From: an uncultured Prevotella sp.
GTDB lineage: Bacteria; Bacteroidota; Bacteroidia; Bacteroidales; Bacteroidaceae
Direction: 5' to 3'
DNA: 34,563 nt
Assembly (NCBI GenBank): GCA_944320285.1
Contig: CALUGX010000016.1
Location: 1-34,563, forward strand
A program made the translations under genes and the position numbers. The notes under the pieces are model-generated. The model was not told the origin of the DNA. It did no database searches and saw only the letters and a list, made by a program, of their open reading frames with translations. Numbering within the stretch: position 1 is the stretch's first letter; every line of letters begins with the position of its first letter. Shown one piece after another: positions 23,549 through 31,118 of this stretch.

Positions 23549-25051
23549 ATGACAGACATACTGCAAGAAATAGTCGCACACAAGCGCATCGAGGTAGAAC
23601 GGATGAAACGCGAGATGCCCGCCGACACACTTCGCGCCATTATTGAACGGGCGACCGGCGAACCCGTGCCGTCGCTCAAGGCAGCCCTGAAGACCTCGAC
23701 AACGGGAATCATTGCCGAGTTCAAGCGACGCTCGCCATCTAAGGGATGGCTCAACGAGAGTGCACAGGCCGCCGAAGTGCCCCTGGAATACCAGCTGAAC
23801 GGGGCTGCGGCGATAAGTATCCTGACCGACGTGGAGTTCTTCGGCGGCTCCGACGGCTTCATAACGGAGGCCAGGAAGGCAGGAGTGACGCTGCCCGTGC
23901 TGTACAAGAACTTCATCGTTGACGAATATCAGCTGCTCAAAGCTCGGCTCTACGGGGCATCGGCGGTGCTCCTCATAGCCTCGGTGCTTGGCCGCGAGGA
24001 GTGCAAGAGGCTGATGGACGCAGCCCACGGACTTGGCCTTGAGGTGCTGCTCGAACTGCACGGAGAGGACGAACTCGGCTATGCTGAGCTTTGCCCTGAC
24101 GTCTGCGGCGTGAACAACCGCAACCTCGGAACGTTCGCTACCGACGTTGCCAACTCGCTCAGGATGGCCGAACGACTGCCGAAAGAACTGTGCAAAATCA
24201 GTGAGAGCGGCATTTCTGACGTTAAGACGGCTGCCCGTCTGCGCGCGGCAGGATACGACGGCTTCCTCATTGGCGAAAGTTTCATGCGCGAGGAACACCC
24301 CGGCCGCGCCCTGCGTCGTTTCGTTTTCGGTCTCGATACCATGCAAACAAGTAACGGCACAACGCCCCGGCGCGTCAAGGTATGCGGCATGACGGAGCCC
24401 GGAAACGCGCTCGCCGTGGCACGCCTTGGTGTCGACATGGTGGGGTTCATACTCTCGAAAGCCAGTCCGCGCCATGCTTCGCCGCAGCACATGAAGGCTG
24501 TCTGCGCCGCAATAGACGGTATGGCGGACTGTAAACGGCGGCCCATGAAGGTAGGCGTGTTCGTCAACGAGGCGACGGAAGGCATCGTCTCGGCTGCCAA
24601 AGAGTATGGCCTCGACTGCATACAGATGCACGGCAACGAGACCGCCTGGCAGCTTATCGAACTGCGTGCCGCTCTCAGTCGTGAGTCGCTTGGCAGCGTA
24701 TTGCTCATCAAGGCCGTAAGCGTTGCCGAGCGCGAGGATGTCGAAAGGGCGACGGAATACACCGCCGTGGCCGACCTCCTGCTGTTCGACGCCAAAGGGA
24801 AGGCCGCCGGCGGCAACGGCACACGGTTCAGCTGGGACGTCCTGAAGGCATACCGCGGCACGCTGCCGTTCATCCTTAGCGGCGGCATAAGCCCTGAATG
24901 CGCTGCCGACATAGCGGCATTCAAGCATCCGAAATTCGCCGGAATAGACCTCAACAGCCGTTTCGAGACGGCTCCGGGGGTAAAAAACACAATCGCATTG
25001 GAACAATTCATTGACGAAATCAAGGATTTAACGCAACAAAAAACAATATGA
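23549..25051 (+). CDS. trpCF: Bifunctional indole-3-glycerol phosphate synthase / phosphoribosylanthranilate isomerase
   Basis: A 500-aa fusion of two TIM barrels catalysing isomerisation of phosphoribosylanthranilate to CdRP and its ring closure to indole-3-glycerol phosphate. Residues 1-262 are TrpC: AEFKRRSPSKG (56-66), VLYKNFIVD (Lys120), GVNNRNL (187-193) and SESGI (218-222). Residues 275-495 are TrpF: VKVCGMTE (Cys279), MVGFILSKASPR, CIQMHGNE and LLFDAKGKAAGGNGTRFSW with the catalytic-type Asp. The linker around 263-275 includes a Met (TMQTSNGTTPRRV) that may be the relic of a separate trpF start. Start 23549 is chosen because residues encoded upstream derive from the inverted-repeat element. 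Both active sites look intact. Confidence 0.95.
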   Translation: MTDILQEIVAHKRIEVERMKREMPADTLRAIIERATGEPVPSLKAALKTSTTGIIAEFKRRSPSKGWLNESAQAAEVPLEYQLNGAAAISILTDVEFFGGSDGFITEARKAGVTLPVLYKNFIVDEYQLLKARLYGASAVLLIASVLGREECKRLMDAAHGLGLEVLLELHGEDELGYAELCPDVCGVNNRNLGTFATDVANSLRMAERLPKELCKISESGISDVKTAARLRAAGYDGFLIGESFMREEHPGRALRRFVFGLDTMQTSNGTTPRRVKVCGMTEPGNALAVARLGVDMVGFILSKASPRHASPQHMKAVCAAIDGMADCKRRPMKVGVFVNEATEGIVSAAKEYGLDCIQMHGNETAWQLIELRAALSRESLGSVLLIKAVSVAEREDVERATEYTAVADLLLFDAKGKAAGGNGTRFSWDVLKAYRGTLPFILSGGISPECAADIAAFKHPKFAGIDLNSRFETAPGVKNTIALEQFIDEIKDLTQQKTI

Positions 25052-25067
25052 GCAATACGAAGAGCAT

Positions 25068-25189
25068 CCACCGTAGGGACATAATAAATTATGTCCGCAC
25101 GTTCTGAAAGAACGTATTTTCGCAAACAAGACTGATAACATACGCCCCTCCGTGGCGTTCGGACATAACGAATTATGTCCCTACAGTGG
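25068..25189. repeat. 122-bp terminal-inverted-repeat element, GGACATAAT type, copy 1
   Basis: Left end CCACCGTAGGGACATAATAA and right end ATTATGTCCCTACAGTGG are imperfect inverted repeats of about 29 bp (around 25 matches). Internal sequence, including CGCACGTTC and CATACGC-CCTCCGTGGCGT, is shared with copy 2 at 29173-29293. It fills the trpCF-trpA gap. Confidence 0.85.
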
Positions 25190-25228
25190 CTGTTATTCGG
25201 CTGTTCTTAAAACTTAAAAAGCAACGAC

Positions 25229-26005
25229 ATGAACAAAATAAACTCATTATTCACCACGCGCAACGGGCGCAAACTGTTCTCGCTATACTTCTGCGCGGGC
25301 TGCCCGACGCTTGACAACACGGCTGAGGTAATACGCACGCTCGACCGCCGGGGCGTCGATATGGTTGAGGTAGGCATACCATTCAGCGACCCGCTGGCCG
25401 ACGGGCCGGTAATACAAAGCGCCGCCACGGCTGCCCTACGAAACGGCATGACGCTGCGGAGGCTGTTCGCCCAGCTTGCCGAGGTAAACGGCCAAGTGAA
25501 CATCCCCATAGTGCTGATGGGCTATCTTAACGTCATAATGCACTACGGTTATGACGCATTTTTCAGCAGTTGCCGCAAGAACGGCGTATCGGGAGCGATT
25601 ATTCCCGACCTGCCATTTGCCGACTACATGGCCGACATCAAGCCGATAGCCGACCGTTACGGCGTGCGCGTGATAATGATGATTACCCCCGAAACGTCGG
25701 AAAAGCGCATACGGCTCATCGACGAGCACACCGACGGCTTCATCTACATGGTTTCGTCGGCCGGGGTGACGGGTGCGCAATGTGCGTTCGACGAGGCGAA
25801 GCAGGAGTATTTCCGCCGCATCGACGGCATGAAGCTGCGCAACCCGCGTATGGTAGGCTTCGGAATATCCAACAGGCAGACACTCGAAAGTGCGCGGGCG
25901 AACGCCGACGGCACGATAATAGGCAGCAAGTTCGTCAGCCTGTTGAGCGAGGAGGGAGAACCCGGCAGGGCGTTGGACCGGCTGGAGGAGGCCCTGCGGC
26001 AATGA
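25229..26005 (+). CDS. trpA: Tryptophan synthase alpha chain
   Basis: A 258-aa TIM-barrel subunit that cleaves indole-3-glycerol phosphate to indole and glyceraldehyde 3-phosphate and channels indole to TrpB. The catalytic Glu lies in MVEVGIPFSDPLADGP (about residues 47-62) and the catalytic Asp in IIPDLPFADY (about 127-136); a GVTGAQ phosphate loop follows at about 178. The protein is of normal length. The start context AAAAAGCAACGACATG is nearly the same as before trpG. Between it and trpB lie repeat array E and a remnant of the GGACATAAT element. Confidence 0.95.
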   Translation: MNKINSLFTTRNGRKLFSLYFCAGCPTLDNTAEVIRTLDRRGVDMVEVGIPFSDPLADGPVIQSAATAALRNGMTLRRLFAQLAEVNGQVNIPIVLMGYLNVIMHYGYDAFFSSCRKNGVSGAIIPDLPFADYMADIKPIADRYGVRVIMMITPETSEKRIRLIDEHTDGFIYMVSSAGVTGAQCAFDEAKQEYFRRIDGMKLRNPRMVGFGISNRQTLESARANADGTIIGSKFVSLLSEEGEPGRALDRLEEALRQ

Positions 26006-26049
26006 GCCGCGTGCCCGCCCGACATTGCGCCCGTGGCCCGTCGCCATGC

Positions 26050-26137
26050 GAAAGGATACCTTTTGCCGGGCAAAAGGGCATCTCTTACAAGACAAAAGGA
26101 CACCTTTCGCAGGGTAAAAGGACACCTATTGGCAATG
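26050..26137. repeat. 22-bp-period palindromic array, copy E (inside the trp operon)
   Basis: Units GAAAGGATACCTTTT (26050-26064), AAAAGGGCATCTCTT (26072-26086), AAAAGGACACCTTTC (26094-26108) and AAAAGGACACCTATT (26116-26130) at exact 22-bp spacing. Unlike copies A and B, neighbouring units are all in the same orientation and pair poorly with each other, so no strong terminator is formed within the operon. Confidence 0.85.
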
Positions 26138-26212
26138 CGTTGATAGGCAGGAACTTGGCGATAGGATGCGAAACAAGTTGTAATAACATAGATAAGCATC
26201 CGTATCCCAGCC

Positions 26213-26250
26213 CTTGTAGGGATGTTGGCCGAATGCGGACATTCATTATT
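26213..26250. repeat. Remnant of the GGACATAAT element's right flank
   Basis: TTGTAGG-GATGTTGGCCGAATG then CGGACATTCATT closely matches the sequence CAGTGGATGTCGGCCGATTG then CGGACATTCGTT that follows copy 2 (29288-29319). The copy lies just upstream of trpB. Confidence 0.6.
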
Positions 26251-26277
26251 TACATATAAATAAAAGCGACAAAAACG

Positions 26278-27471
26278 ATGAGACACAATTATTCCAACCC
26301 CGACCACGGCTTCTACGGGGAGTTCGGCGGGGCGTATATCCCCGAAATACTGCACCGCTGCGTAAGCGAACTGCAAGACGCTTACCTGCCGATAATCGAG
26401 AGTGACGACTTCAAGCGCGAATACCGCAGCCTGCTCCGCGACTACGTGGGAAGGCCGTCGCCCCTCTACTTCGCACGCCGCATGAGCGAGAAATACGGCT
26501 GCCGCCTCTACCTGAAGCGCGAAGACCTCAACCATACTGGCGCGCACAAAATAAACAACGCCATCGGCCAGGCACTCATAGCGCGGCGCATGGGCAAGAC
26601 GCACGTCATAGCCGAGACCGGCGCAGGGCAGCACGGGGTGGCCACAGCCACGGCTTGCGCCCTGCTGGGGATGGACTGCAAGGTGTTCATGGGCCAGACC
26701 GACATCGAGCGGCAACGGCAGAACGTTGAGCGTATGCGTATGCTCGGCGCGGAGGTGTGCCCTGTGACAACAGGCAACATGACGCTTAGCGACGCCTGCT
26801 CGGAGGCGATACGTTACTGGTGCAGCCACCCTTCAGACACGTATTATGCCGTCGGTTCTACAATGGGGCCACACCCCTACCCCGACCTCGTGGCGCGGAT
26901 GCAGAGCGTAATATCCGAAGAGCTGAAGTGGCAACTGCGCGAAAAGGAGGGGCGTGACAGCCCCGACTGCCTGATAGCGTGCATCGGCGGAGGCTCTAAC
27001 GCCGCCGGCACGATATACCATTACGCCGACGACGACCGCGTGCGCATAATACTCGCCGAGGCCGGCGGCAGCGGAATAGACAGCGGACACACCGCCGCCA
27101 CGCTGCACCGGGGCACGCCGGGCATACTGCACGGGGCGCGGATGCTCGTGATGCAGACCGGCGACGGGCAGATAGAGGAGGCCTTCAGCGTGTCGGCGGG
27201 GCTCGACTATCCCGGCGTGGGGCCGATGCACTGCAACATGGCGGCCTGCGGACGCAGCGAGGTTTACGCCGTCAACGACGACGAGGCCATACGGGCAGGT
27301 TACGAACTCACACGGCTTGAAGGAATAATACCGGCCATTGAAAGCGCCCACGCCGTAGCGGTGCTCGGCAAAGTGGGGTTCAAGGCAGACGATGTTGTTG
27401 TGCTGACACTCAGCGGAAGGGGCGACAAGGACGTGGAAACCTATCTGAAATATAGAATGGATGTCCTTTAG
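26278..27471 (+). CDS. trpB: Tryptophan synthase beta chain
   Basis: A 397-aa PLP enzyme that condenses indole with serine to tryptophan. Start MRHNYSNPDHGFYGEFGGAY fits the family. The PLP lysine is Lys91 in NHTGAHKINNAIGQ, the phosphate-binding loop is GGGSNAAG near residue 240, ETGAGQHGVATAT is the COMM-domain-adjacent motif, and the C-terminus has LSGRGDKDV. It is a TrpB1-type protein, consistent with partnership with TrpA. In the Bacteroides order I know, trpB heads the operon; here it is fourth. Confidence 0.96.
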   Translation: MRHNYSNPDHGFYGEFGGAYIPEILHRCVSELQDAYLPIIESDDFKREYRSLLRDYVGRPSPLYFARRMSEKYGCRLYLKREDLNHTGAHKINNAIGQALIARRMGKTHVIAETGAGQHGVATATACALLGMDCKVFMGQTDIERQRQNVERMRMLGAEVCPVTTGNMTLSDACSEAIRYWCSHPSDTYYAVGSTMGPHPYPDLVARMQSVISEELKWQLREKEGRDSPDCLIACIGGGSNAAGTIYHYADDDRVRIILAEAGGSGIDSGHTAATLHRGTPGILHGARMLVMQTGDGQIEEAFSVSAGLDYPGVGPMHCNMAACGRSEVYAVNDDEAIRAGYELTRLEGIIPAIESAHAVAVLGKVGFKADDVVVLTLSGRGDKDVETYLKYRMDVL

Positions 27472-27509
27472 GAGTTAAGGAGTTATGTAGTTAAAGAGTT
27501 AAGACATTA

Positions 27510-27598
27510 GCCTTTTCATTCATTCCCCTCCCCTTGGGAGGTCGGGAGGGGCTGCCTTTTCATCAACTCTCCTCCCCTTGGGGAGGCCGGGAGGGGCT
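27510..27598. repeat. Tandem duplication (about 44 bp x2) of a CCTCCCCTTGGGGAGG arm
   Basis: GCCTTTTCATTCATTCCCCT through GGGAGGGGCT (27510-27553) is followed directly by a near copy (27554-27598). Each unit carries the same CCTCCCCTTGGGGAGG-N2-GGGAGGGGCT arm as the inverted element at 23417-23532, here in direct orientation, each with an internal palindrome. Together with TTAAGGAGTTA-type sequence it fills most of the trpB-trpE gap (237 bp). Confidence 0.8.
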
Positions 27599-27708
27599 GT
27601 TATGTCTGGTTGACAGATGCCGGCAATTAAATGAACAATCAAAATCGCAGCATCAACTGACGGATTATTCACTGTTCACTTTTAACTTTTCACTTAAACA
27701 AATAGTCT

Positions 27709-29121
27709 ATGGAAAAAGATAAATTCAACTTCAAGGCTGTCAGCCTGACGGCACTCGCCGACATGGTGACACCCGTAAGCGCATACCTGCGGCTGCGCGA
27801 CACAAGTCCGCAAAGCGTGCTCCTGGAATGCTCCGACTATCACGACCGGGCCGACAGCCGTTCGTTCATATGCCTGAACCCGATAGGCGGCGTGTCAATA
27901 CGGCGCGGACAGGCGGAGCTAAGCTATCCCGACGGCACGGAGGACAGGGCGGAAATCACGGAGGATTATACCTGCGACAAGGCCATCAACAGCTTCCTTG
28001 CACGCTTCAACGTGACGGGCGACGAGGCCGGATGCTGCGGACTGTACGGCTACACGTCGTTCAACGCCGTGAGATATTTCGAAAACATAGCCGTGGAAGA
28101 CGACGGGGCGGACAAGCACGACGCGCCCGACATCTGCTATCTGCTGTTCCGCGACGTTGTGACATTCAACCACTTCGACGGCAAAATGACAATAACTACG
28201 CTGACCAAAGACAACGAAGACGCCGGAGGACGCATCGCCGAACTGAGACTTAGGCTTGAAAAGGGCAACGCTGCAACCTACCCGTTCAACCGCATAGGCA
28301 GCGTGACGTCGCCCCTGACAGACGAGGAACACAAGGCGAACATACGCCGCGGCATAGCCCACTGTCTGCGCGGCGACGTATTCCAAGTGGTGTTGTCGCG
28401 GCGTTTCATACAGAGATACGAGGGCGACGACTTCGCCCTGTACCGCGCACTGCGCAGCATCAACCCGTCGCCCTACCTGTTTTACTTCGACTTCGGCGGC
28501 TTCCGACTGTTGGGCAGCAGCCCGGAAACGCATTACAGGATAACGGGCCGGCGCGCGTTCATAGACCCGATAGCAGGCACGGCGCGGCGGACGGGCGACC
28601 CGCAGGCTGACCGCGAAGCTGCCGGGAGGCTGAAAACAGACCCCAAGGAGAACGCCGAACACGTGATGCTCGTTGACTTGGCGCGCAACGATTTAAGCCG
28701 AAACTGCCACAGGGTGCACGTTGATTTGTACAAGGACATACAGCAATACAGCCACGTTATCCACTTAGTCAGCCGCGTAAGCGGCACTCTCGACGACGAC
28801 GCCGACCCCGTAAGGACGCTCTTCGACACCTTCCCTGCCGGCACGCTGAGCGGCGCGCCGAAGGTGAGGGCGATGCAGATAATCAACGAATTAGAACCTC
28901 ACTGCCGCGGAGCTTACGGCGGATGCGTGGGCTTCATAGGCCTGAACGGTGAGCTGAACCAGGCCATCACGATACGCACTTTTGTCTGCCGCGACGGTGA
29001 ACTGTGGATGCAGGCCGGCGGAGGAATAGTCGCCGCCAGCGACGAGGAGCGCGAACTGCAAGAGGTTAACAACAAACTCGGCGCCCTGCGCAAGGCCGTC
29101 GAGATGGCGGAGAAAATCTGA
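27709..29121 (+). CDS. trpE: Anthranilate synthase component I
   Basis: A 470-aa chorismate-utilising enzyme that makes anthranilate with ammonia from TrpG. The C-terminal catalytic domain is intact: VFQVVLSRRF, NPSPYLFYFDFG, PIAGTARRTGDP, LVDLARNDLSRNC, GTLSGAPKVRAM and IRTFVCRDGELWMQAGGG. The N-terminal regulatory domain contains LLEC (38-41) where the tryptophan-binding motif of E. coli-type TrpE reads LLES; the Ser whose mutation relieves feedback inhibition is therefore Cys here. Other family features are normal. The gene follows a 237-bp gap of repeats; no internal promoter was seen. Confidence 0.96.
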   Translation: MEKDKFNFKAVSLTALADMVTPVSAYLRLRDTSPQSVLLECSDYHDRADSRSFICLNPIGGVSIRRGQAELSYPDGTEDRAEITEDYTCDKAINSFLARFNVTGDEAGCCGLYGYTSFNAVRYFENIAVEDDGADKHDAPDICYLLFRDVVTFNHFDGKMTITTLTKDNEDAGGRIAELRLRLEKGNAATYPFNRIGSVTSPLTDEEHKANIRRGIAHCLRGDVFQVVLSRRFIQRYEGDDFALYRALRSINPSPYLFYFDFGGFRLLGSSPETHYRITGRRAFIDPIAGTARRTGDPQADREAAGRLKTDPKENAEHVMLVDLARNDLSRNCHRVHVDLYKDIQQYSHVIHLVSRVSGTLDDDADPVRTLFDTFPAGTLSGAPKVRAMQIINELEPHCRGAYGGCVGFIGLNGELNQAITIRTFVCRDGELWMQAGGGIVAASDEERELQEVNNKLGALRKAVEMAEKI

Positions 29122-29172
29122 TAACCGTGGCAGTGCGGCCACATTAAAGTCTTTATGAATGCCTGCAAGCCG

Positions 29173-29293
29173 CCAACCGTAGGGACATAATTCATCATGT
29201 CCGCACGGTTCGCAGAAACGTATTACGCAGTATAATTGCCGACATACGCACCTCCGTGGCGTAGGGACATAATGAATTATGTCCCTACAGTGG
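29173..29293. repeat. 121-bp terminal-inverted-repeat element, GGACATAAT type, copy 2
   Basis: Left end CCAACCGTAGGGACATAATT and right end AATTATGTCCCTACAGTGG, imperfect inverted repeats. The interior matches copy 1 (CGCACGGTTC, CATACGCACCTCCGTGGCGT). It lies in the trpE-trpG gap. Confidence 0.87.
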
Positions 29294-29346
29294 ATGTCGG
29301 CCGATTGCGGACATTCGTTCTAAAATTTAAACTAAAAGCAACGACA

Positions 29347-29919
29347 ATGAAAATAGCAGTTATCGACAATTACGACAGCTTTACTTACAACCTCGTGCAC
29401 GCCCTGAAAGACCTCGGCGCTGAGGTTGGCGTGTACAGAAACGACCGCTTCGAGCTGCCACAGCTTGAACCGTTCGACAAGATATTGCTAAGCCCAGGCC
29501 CCGGCATACCAAGCGAGGCAGGCCTGCTGCTCGGCGTGATAGAGCATTACAAGGGCGTGAAACCCATCCTCGGCGTATGCCTCGGACACCAAGCCATAGG
29601 CCAGGCGTTCGGCGCAAGGCTCGTGAACCTTGACAAGGTTTATCACGGTGTAGCCACCGAAGGCACACAATTCGGCACGGACGGAATATTCGACGGATGC
29701 CCGCGGCGCATCGTCATGGGGCGTTACCACAGCTGGGTGGTTGACAGCAAGGGGCTGCCACCGTGCTTAGAAGTCACCGCCGAGAGCGATGACGGCCTCA
29801 TCATGGCCATACGCCACCGGCAGTATGACATCCGAGGGGTGCAGTTCCATCCTGAAAGCGTGCTCACACCTGACGGCATGACGATGCTTAGGAACTGGAC
29901 GGAACAGCCCTACAGATAA
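29347..29919 (+). CDS. trpG: Anthranilate synthase component II (glutamine amidotransferase)
   Basis: A 190-aa class I glutamine amidotransferase supplying ammonia to TrpE. Catalytic triad: Cys78 in GVCLGHQ, His168 and Glu170 in FHPES; oxyanion loop LSPGPGIPSEAG (48-59). It could also serve folate synthesis as PabA, but its place in the trp operon and single-domain form favour TrpG. The start MKIAVIDNYDSFTYN at 29347 is the family norm; an upstream extension to 29236 would translate the repeat element and is rejected. A bidirectional hairpin follows. Confidence 0.95.
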   Translation: MKIAVIDNYDSFTYNLVHALKDLGAEVGVYRNDRFELPQLEPFDKILLSPGPGIPSEAGLLLGVIEHYKGVKPILGVCLGHQAIGQAFGARLVNLDKVYHGVATEGTQFGTDGIFDGCPRRIVMGRYHSWVVDSKGLPPCLEVTAESDDGLIMAIRHRQYDIRGVQFHPESVLTPDGMTMLRNWTEQPYR

Positions 29920-29923
29920 CAGA

Positions 29924-29956
29924 AAAGCGGCCTCCGGAAGTTCCGAAAGCCGCTTT
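29924..29956. terminator. Hairpin between convergent trpG and ECF S gene
   Basis: AAAGCGGC (29924-29931) pairs with GCCGCTTT (29949-29956), with an inner CGGAA/TTCCG stem. T runs on both strands make it a probable bidirectional terminator ending the trp operon. Confidence 0.8.
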
Positions 29957-29990
29957 ACAACCGGTTGGTCGCGGTTGTAAAAAGTCATGT

Positions 29991-30509
29991 TTACATCTTC
30001 ACTTTAAGATATTTCATAACAGCGTAGCCGCCAAAGGCCTGCACAAGGATGCCCGGCCAACCGAGGCGTATGTCCTGGAGGGCATCGGCAAGCGAACCGC
30101 TCATGCCCCACTCCGCAAGTGTCCCTACCGTCTGATAGGCCGCTACAGCCAAGACAACGGCCCAAAAGGACACGCCGCGCACACGCGACGCTATGAACGA
30201 TGCGGCCAAGGCGAGAAGCACCGACTTAACAAGGATGACGGGAAGAATGGCCGCAGCCGGCATTCCGAAGAGCAGACTGTTGGCCAACGGCGATACGACT
30301 GCCGTAAGCAAGCCCGCCGTAATGCCGAACTTATAGGCCGCCACGAGCGTGAAGAAATAGATTGGGAGCCACACATGGCCGCCTTGTGGCACCAAGTGGC
30401 ACAACTGGGGCAGCACGATGTTGCCCACAACGAACAGCGCGGCCATGATGTAAGCGCGGCTGTCGCGGCAGCTCAACGAGCAAACCGCCGATGCAGATGT
30501 TGTTTTCAT
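29991..30509 (-). CDS. ECF-type transporter substrate-binding (S) component-like membrane protein
   Basis: A 172-aa integral membrane protein with five to six hydrophobic segments (about 18-36, 45-65, 66-85, 86-118, 125-140, 150-165). Size, topology and the central stretch LPIYFFTLVAAYKFGITAGL look like S components of energy-coupling factor vitamin transporters. The ligand cannot be deduced. No ECF ATPase or T component lies in the window, so a shared module elsewhere would be needed. It is the second gene after the DUF1893 gene, with a 33-base gap, indicating cotranscription. Confidence 0.72.
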   Translation of the reverse strand: MKTTSASAVCSLSCRDSRAYIMAALFVVGNIVLPQLCHLVPQGGHVWLPIYFFTLVAAYKFGITAGLLTAVVSPLANSLLFGMPAAAILPVILVKSVLLALAASFIASRVRGVSFWAVVLAVAAYQTVGTLAEWGMSGSLADALQDIRLGWPGILVQAFGGYAVMKYLKVKM

Positions 30510-30542
30510 TGTTGCTATTTGTTTTTGATAATCATTGTTCCT

Positions 30543-30977
30543 TTATCTAAACGTTTCCGTCTTTTGGCCTTCAATAAAGCCTTTTATCAACCCGTAGGCC
30601 TCATCAGGCGACGACGTGCAGGCCGTGAGCTTCTCCACGGGGCAGACGTCTGTGCCTGCGCGGTTGATGATATGCGGCACTTCAGTGCCGAACGACACCT
30701 CTATGCCGGCCTGGCGGAGCACTTGCAGCGCGCCGGAGCTGACGATTTCGGCGTAGACATCATGCGCACCGCCCTTAACGAGCAGCAGGGCGGCACCGCG
30801 GCCTATCACCTTGTCAGCCACCGAAGCACCCCGAAGGAAGTCCGGGGCGTCGGTGACAAGAGCGAAAAGGTCGGCCACACCGCGGCGGCTGAACGTCCGA
30901 AGTTCACCTTTAACCGAACGTGCAACGCCGCGACAGCCTTCATCAACCAACACATTTATCAATTCTTTATCCGTCAT
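30543..30977 (-). CDS. DUF1893 (TM1506-like, deaminase-fold) protein
   Basis: A 144-aa cytoplasmic protein matching, from memory, the DUF1893 family: RGVADLFALV, VADKVIGRGAALLLVKGG, VYAEIVSSGALQVLRQAGI, and a late CPVEKLTA motif. TM1506, the structural prototype, has a cytidine-deaminase-like fold, but I see no standard H/C-A-E and PCxxC zinc motifs here, so catalysis is unproven. ATG at 30977 (MTDKELINVLVDEGC) fits the family better than the upstream in-frame GTG at 31013. A TACCTTTG promoter element lies at 31065-31072. The adjacent ECF S component suggests a role in handling an imported vitamin or base, which is inference. Confidence 0.8.
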   Translation of the reverse strand: MTDKELINVLVDEGCRGVARSVKGELRTFSRRGVADLFALVTDAPDFLRGASVADKVIGRGAALLLVKGGAHDVYAEIVSSGALQVLRQAGIEVSFGTEVPHIINRAGTDVCPVEKLTACTSSPDEAYGLIKGFIEGQKTETFR

Positions 30978-31064
30978 CTTTTGAGTAATTAAAGCAGTCA
31001 GAGAAGCCGCCACTCGCTCCGCCCGTTAAGAGTCAAAGCCGAATGCCTTGTCGATTATAAGCCG

Positions 31065-31072
31065 CAAAGGTA
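31065..31072 (-). promoter_or_regulatory. -7 element (TACCTTTG on minus) for DUF1893-ECF S
   Basis: TAnnTTTG match on the minus strand 88 bases upstream of the ATG at 30977, between the aldo/keto reductase stop and this operon. Confidence 0.65.
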
Positions 31073-31118
31073 ATGGCTGCAACTTCTTTAACTTCTCCAC
31101 AATATTTAATTTCACCAA

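Noticed and set aside
23468-25006. 512-codon minus-strand frame opposite trpCF
   Set aside because: It is a shadow of the plus-strand gene, with no recognisable domain while the plus strand encodes intact TrpC and TrpF.
29236-29346. N-terminal extension of TrpG
   Set aside because: The extra residues come from the GGACATAAT element; MKIAVIDNYDSFTYN is the family start.
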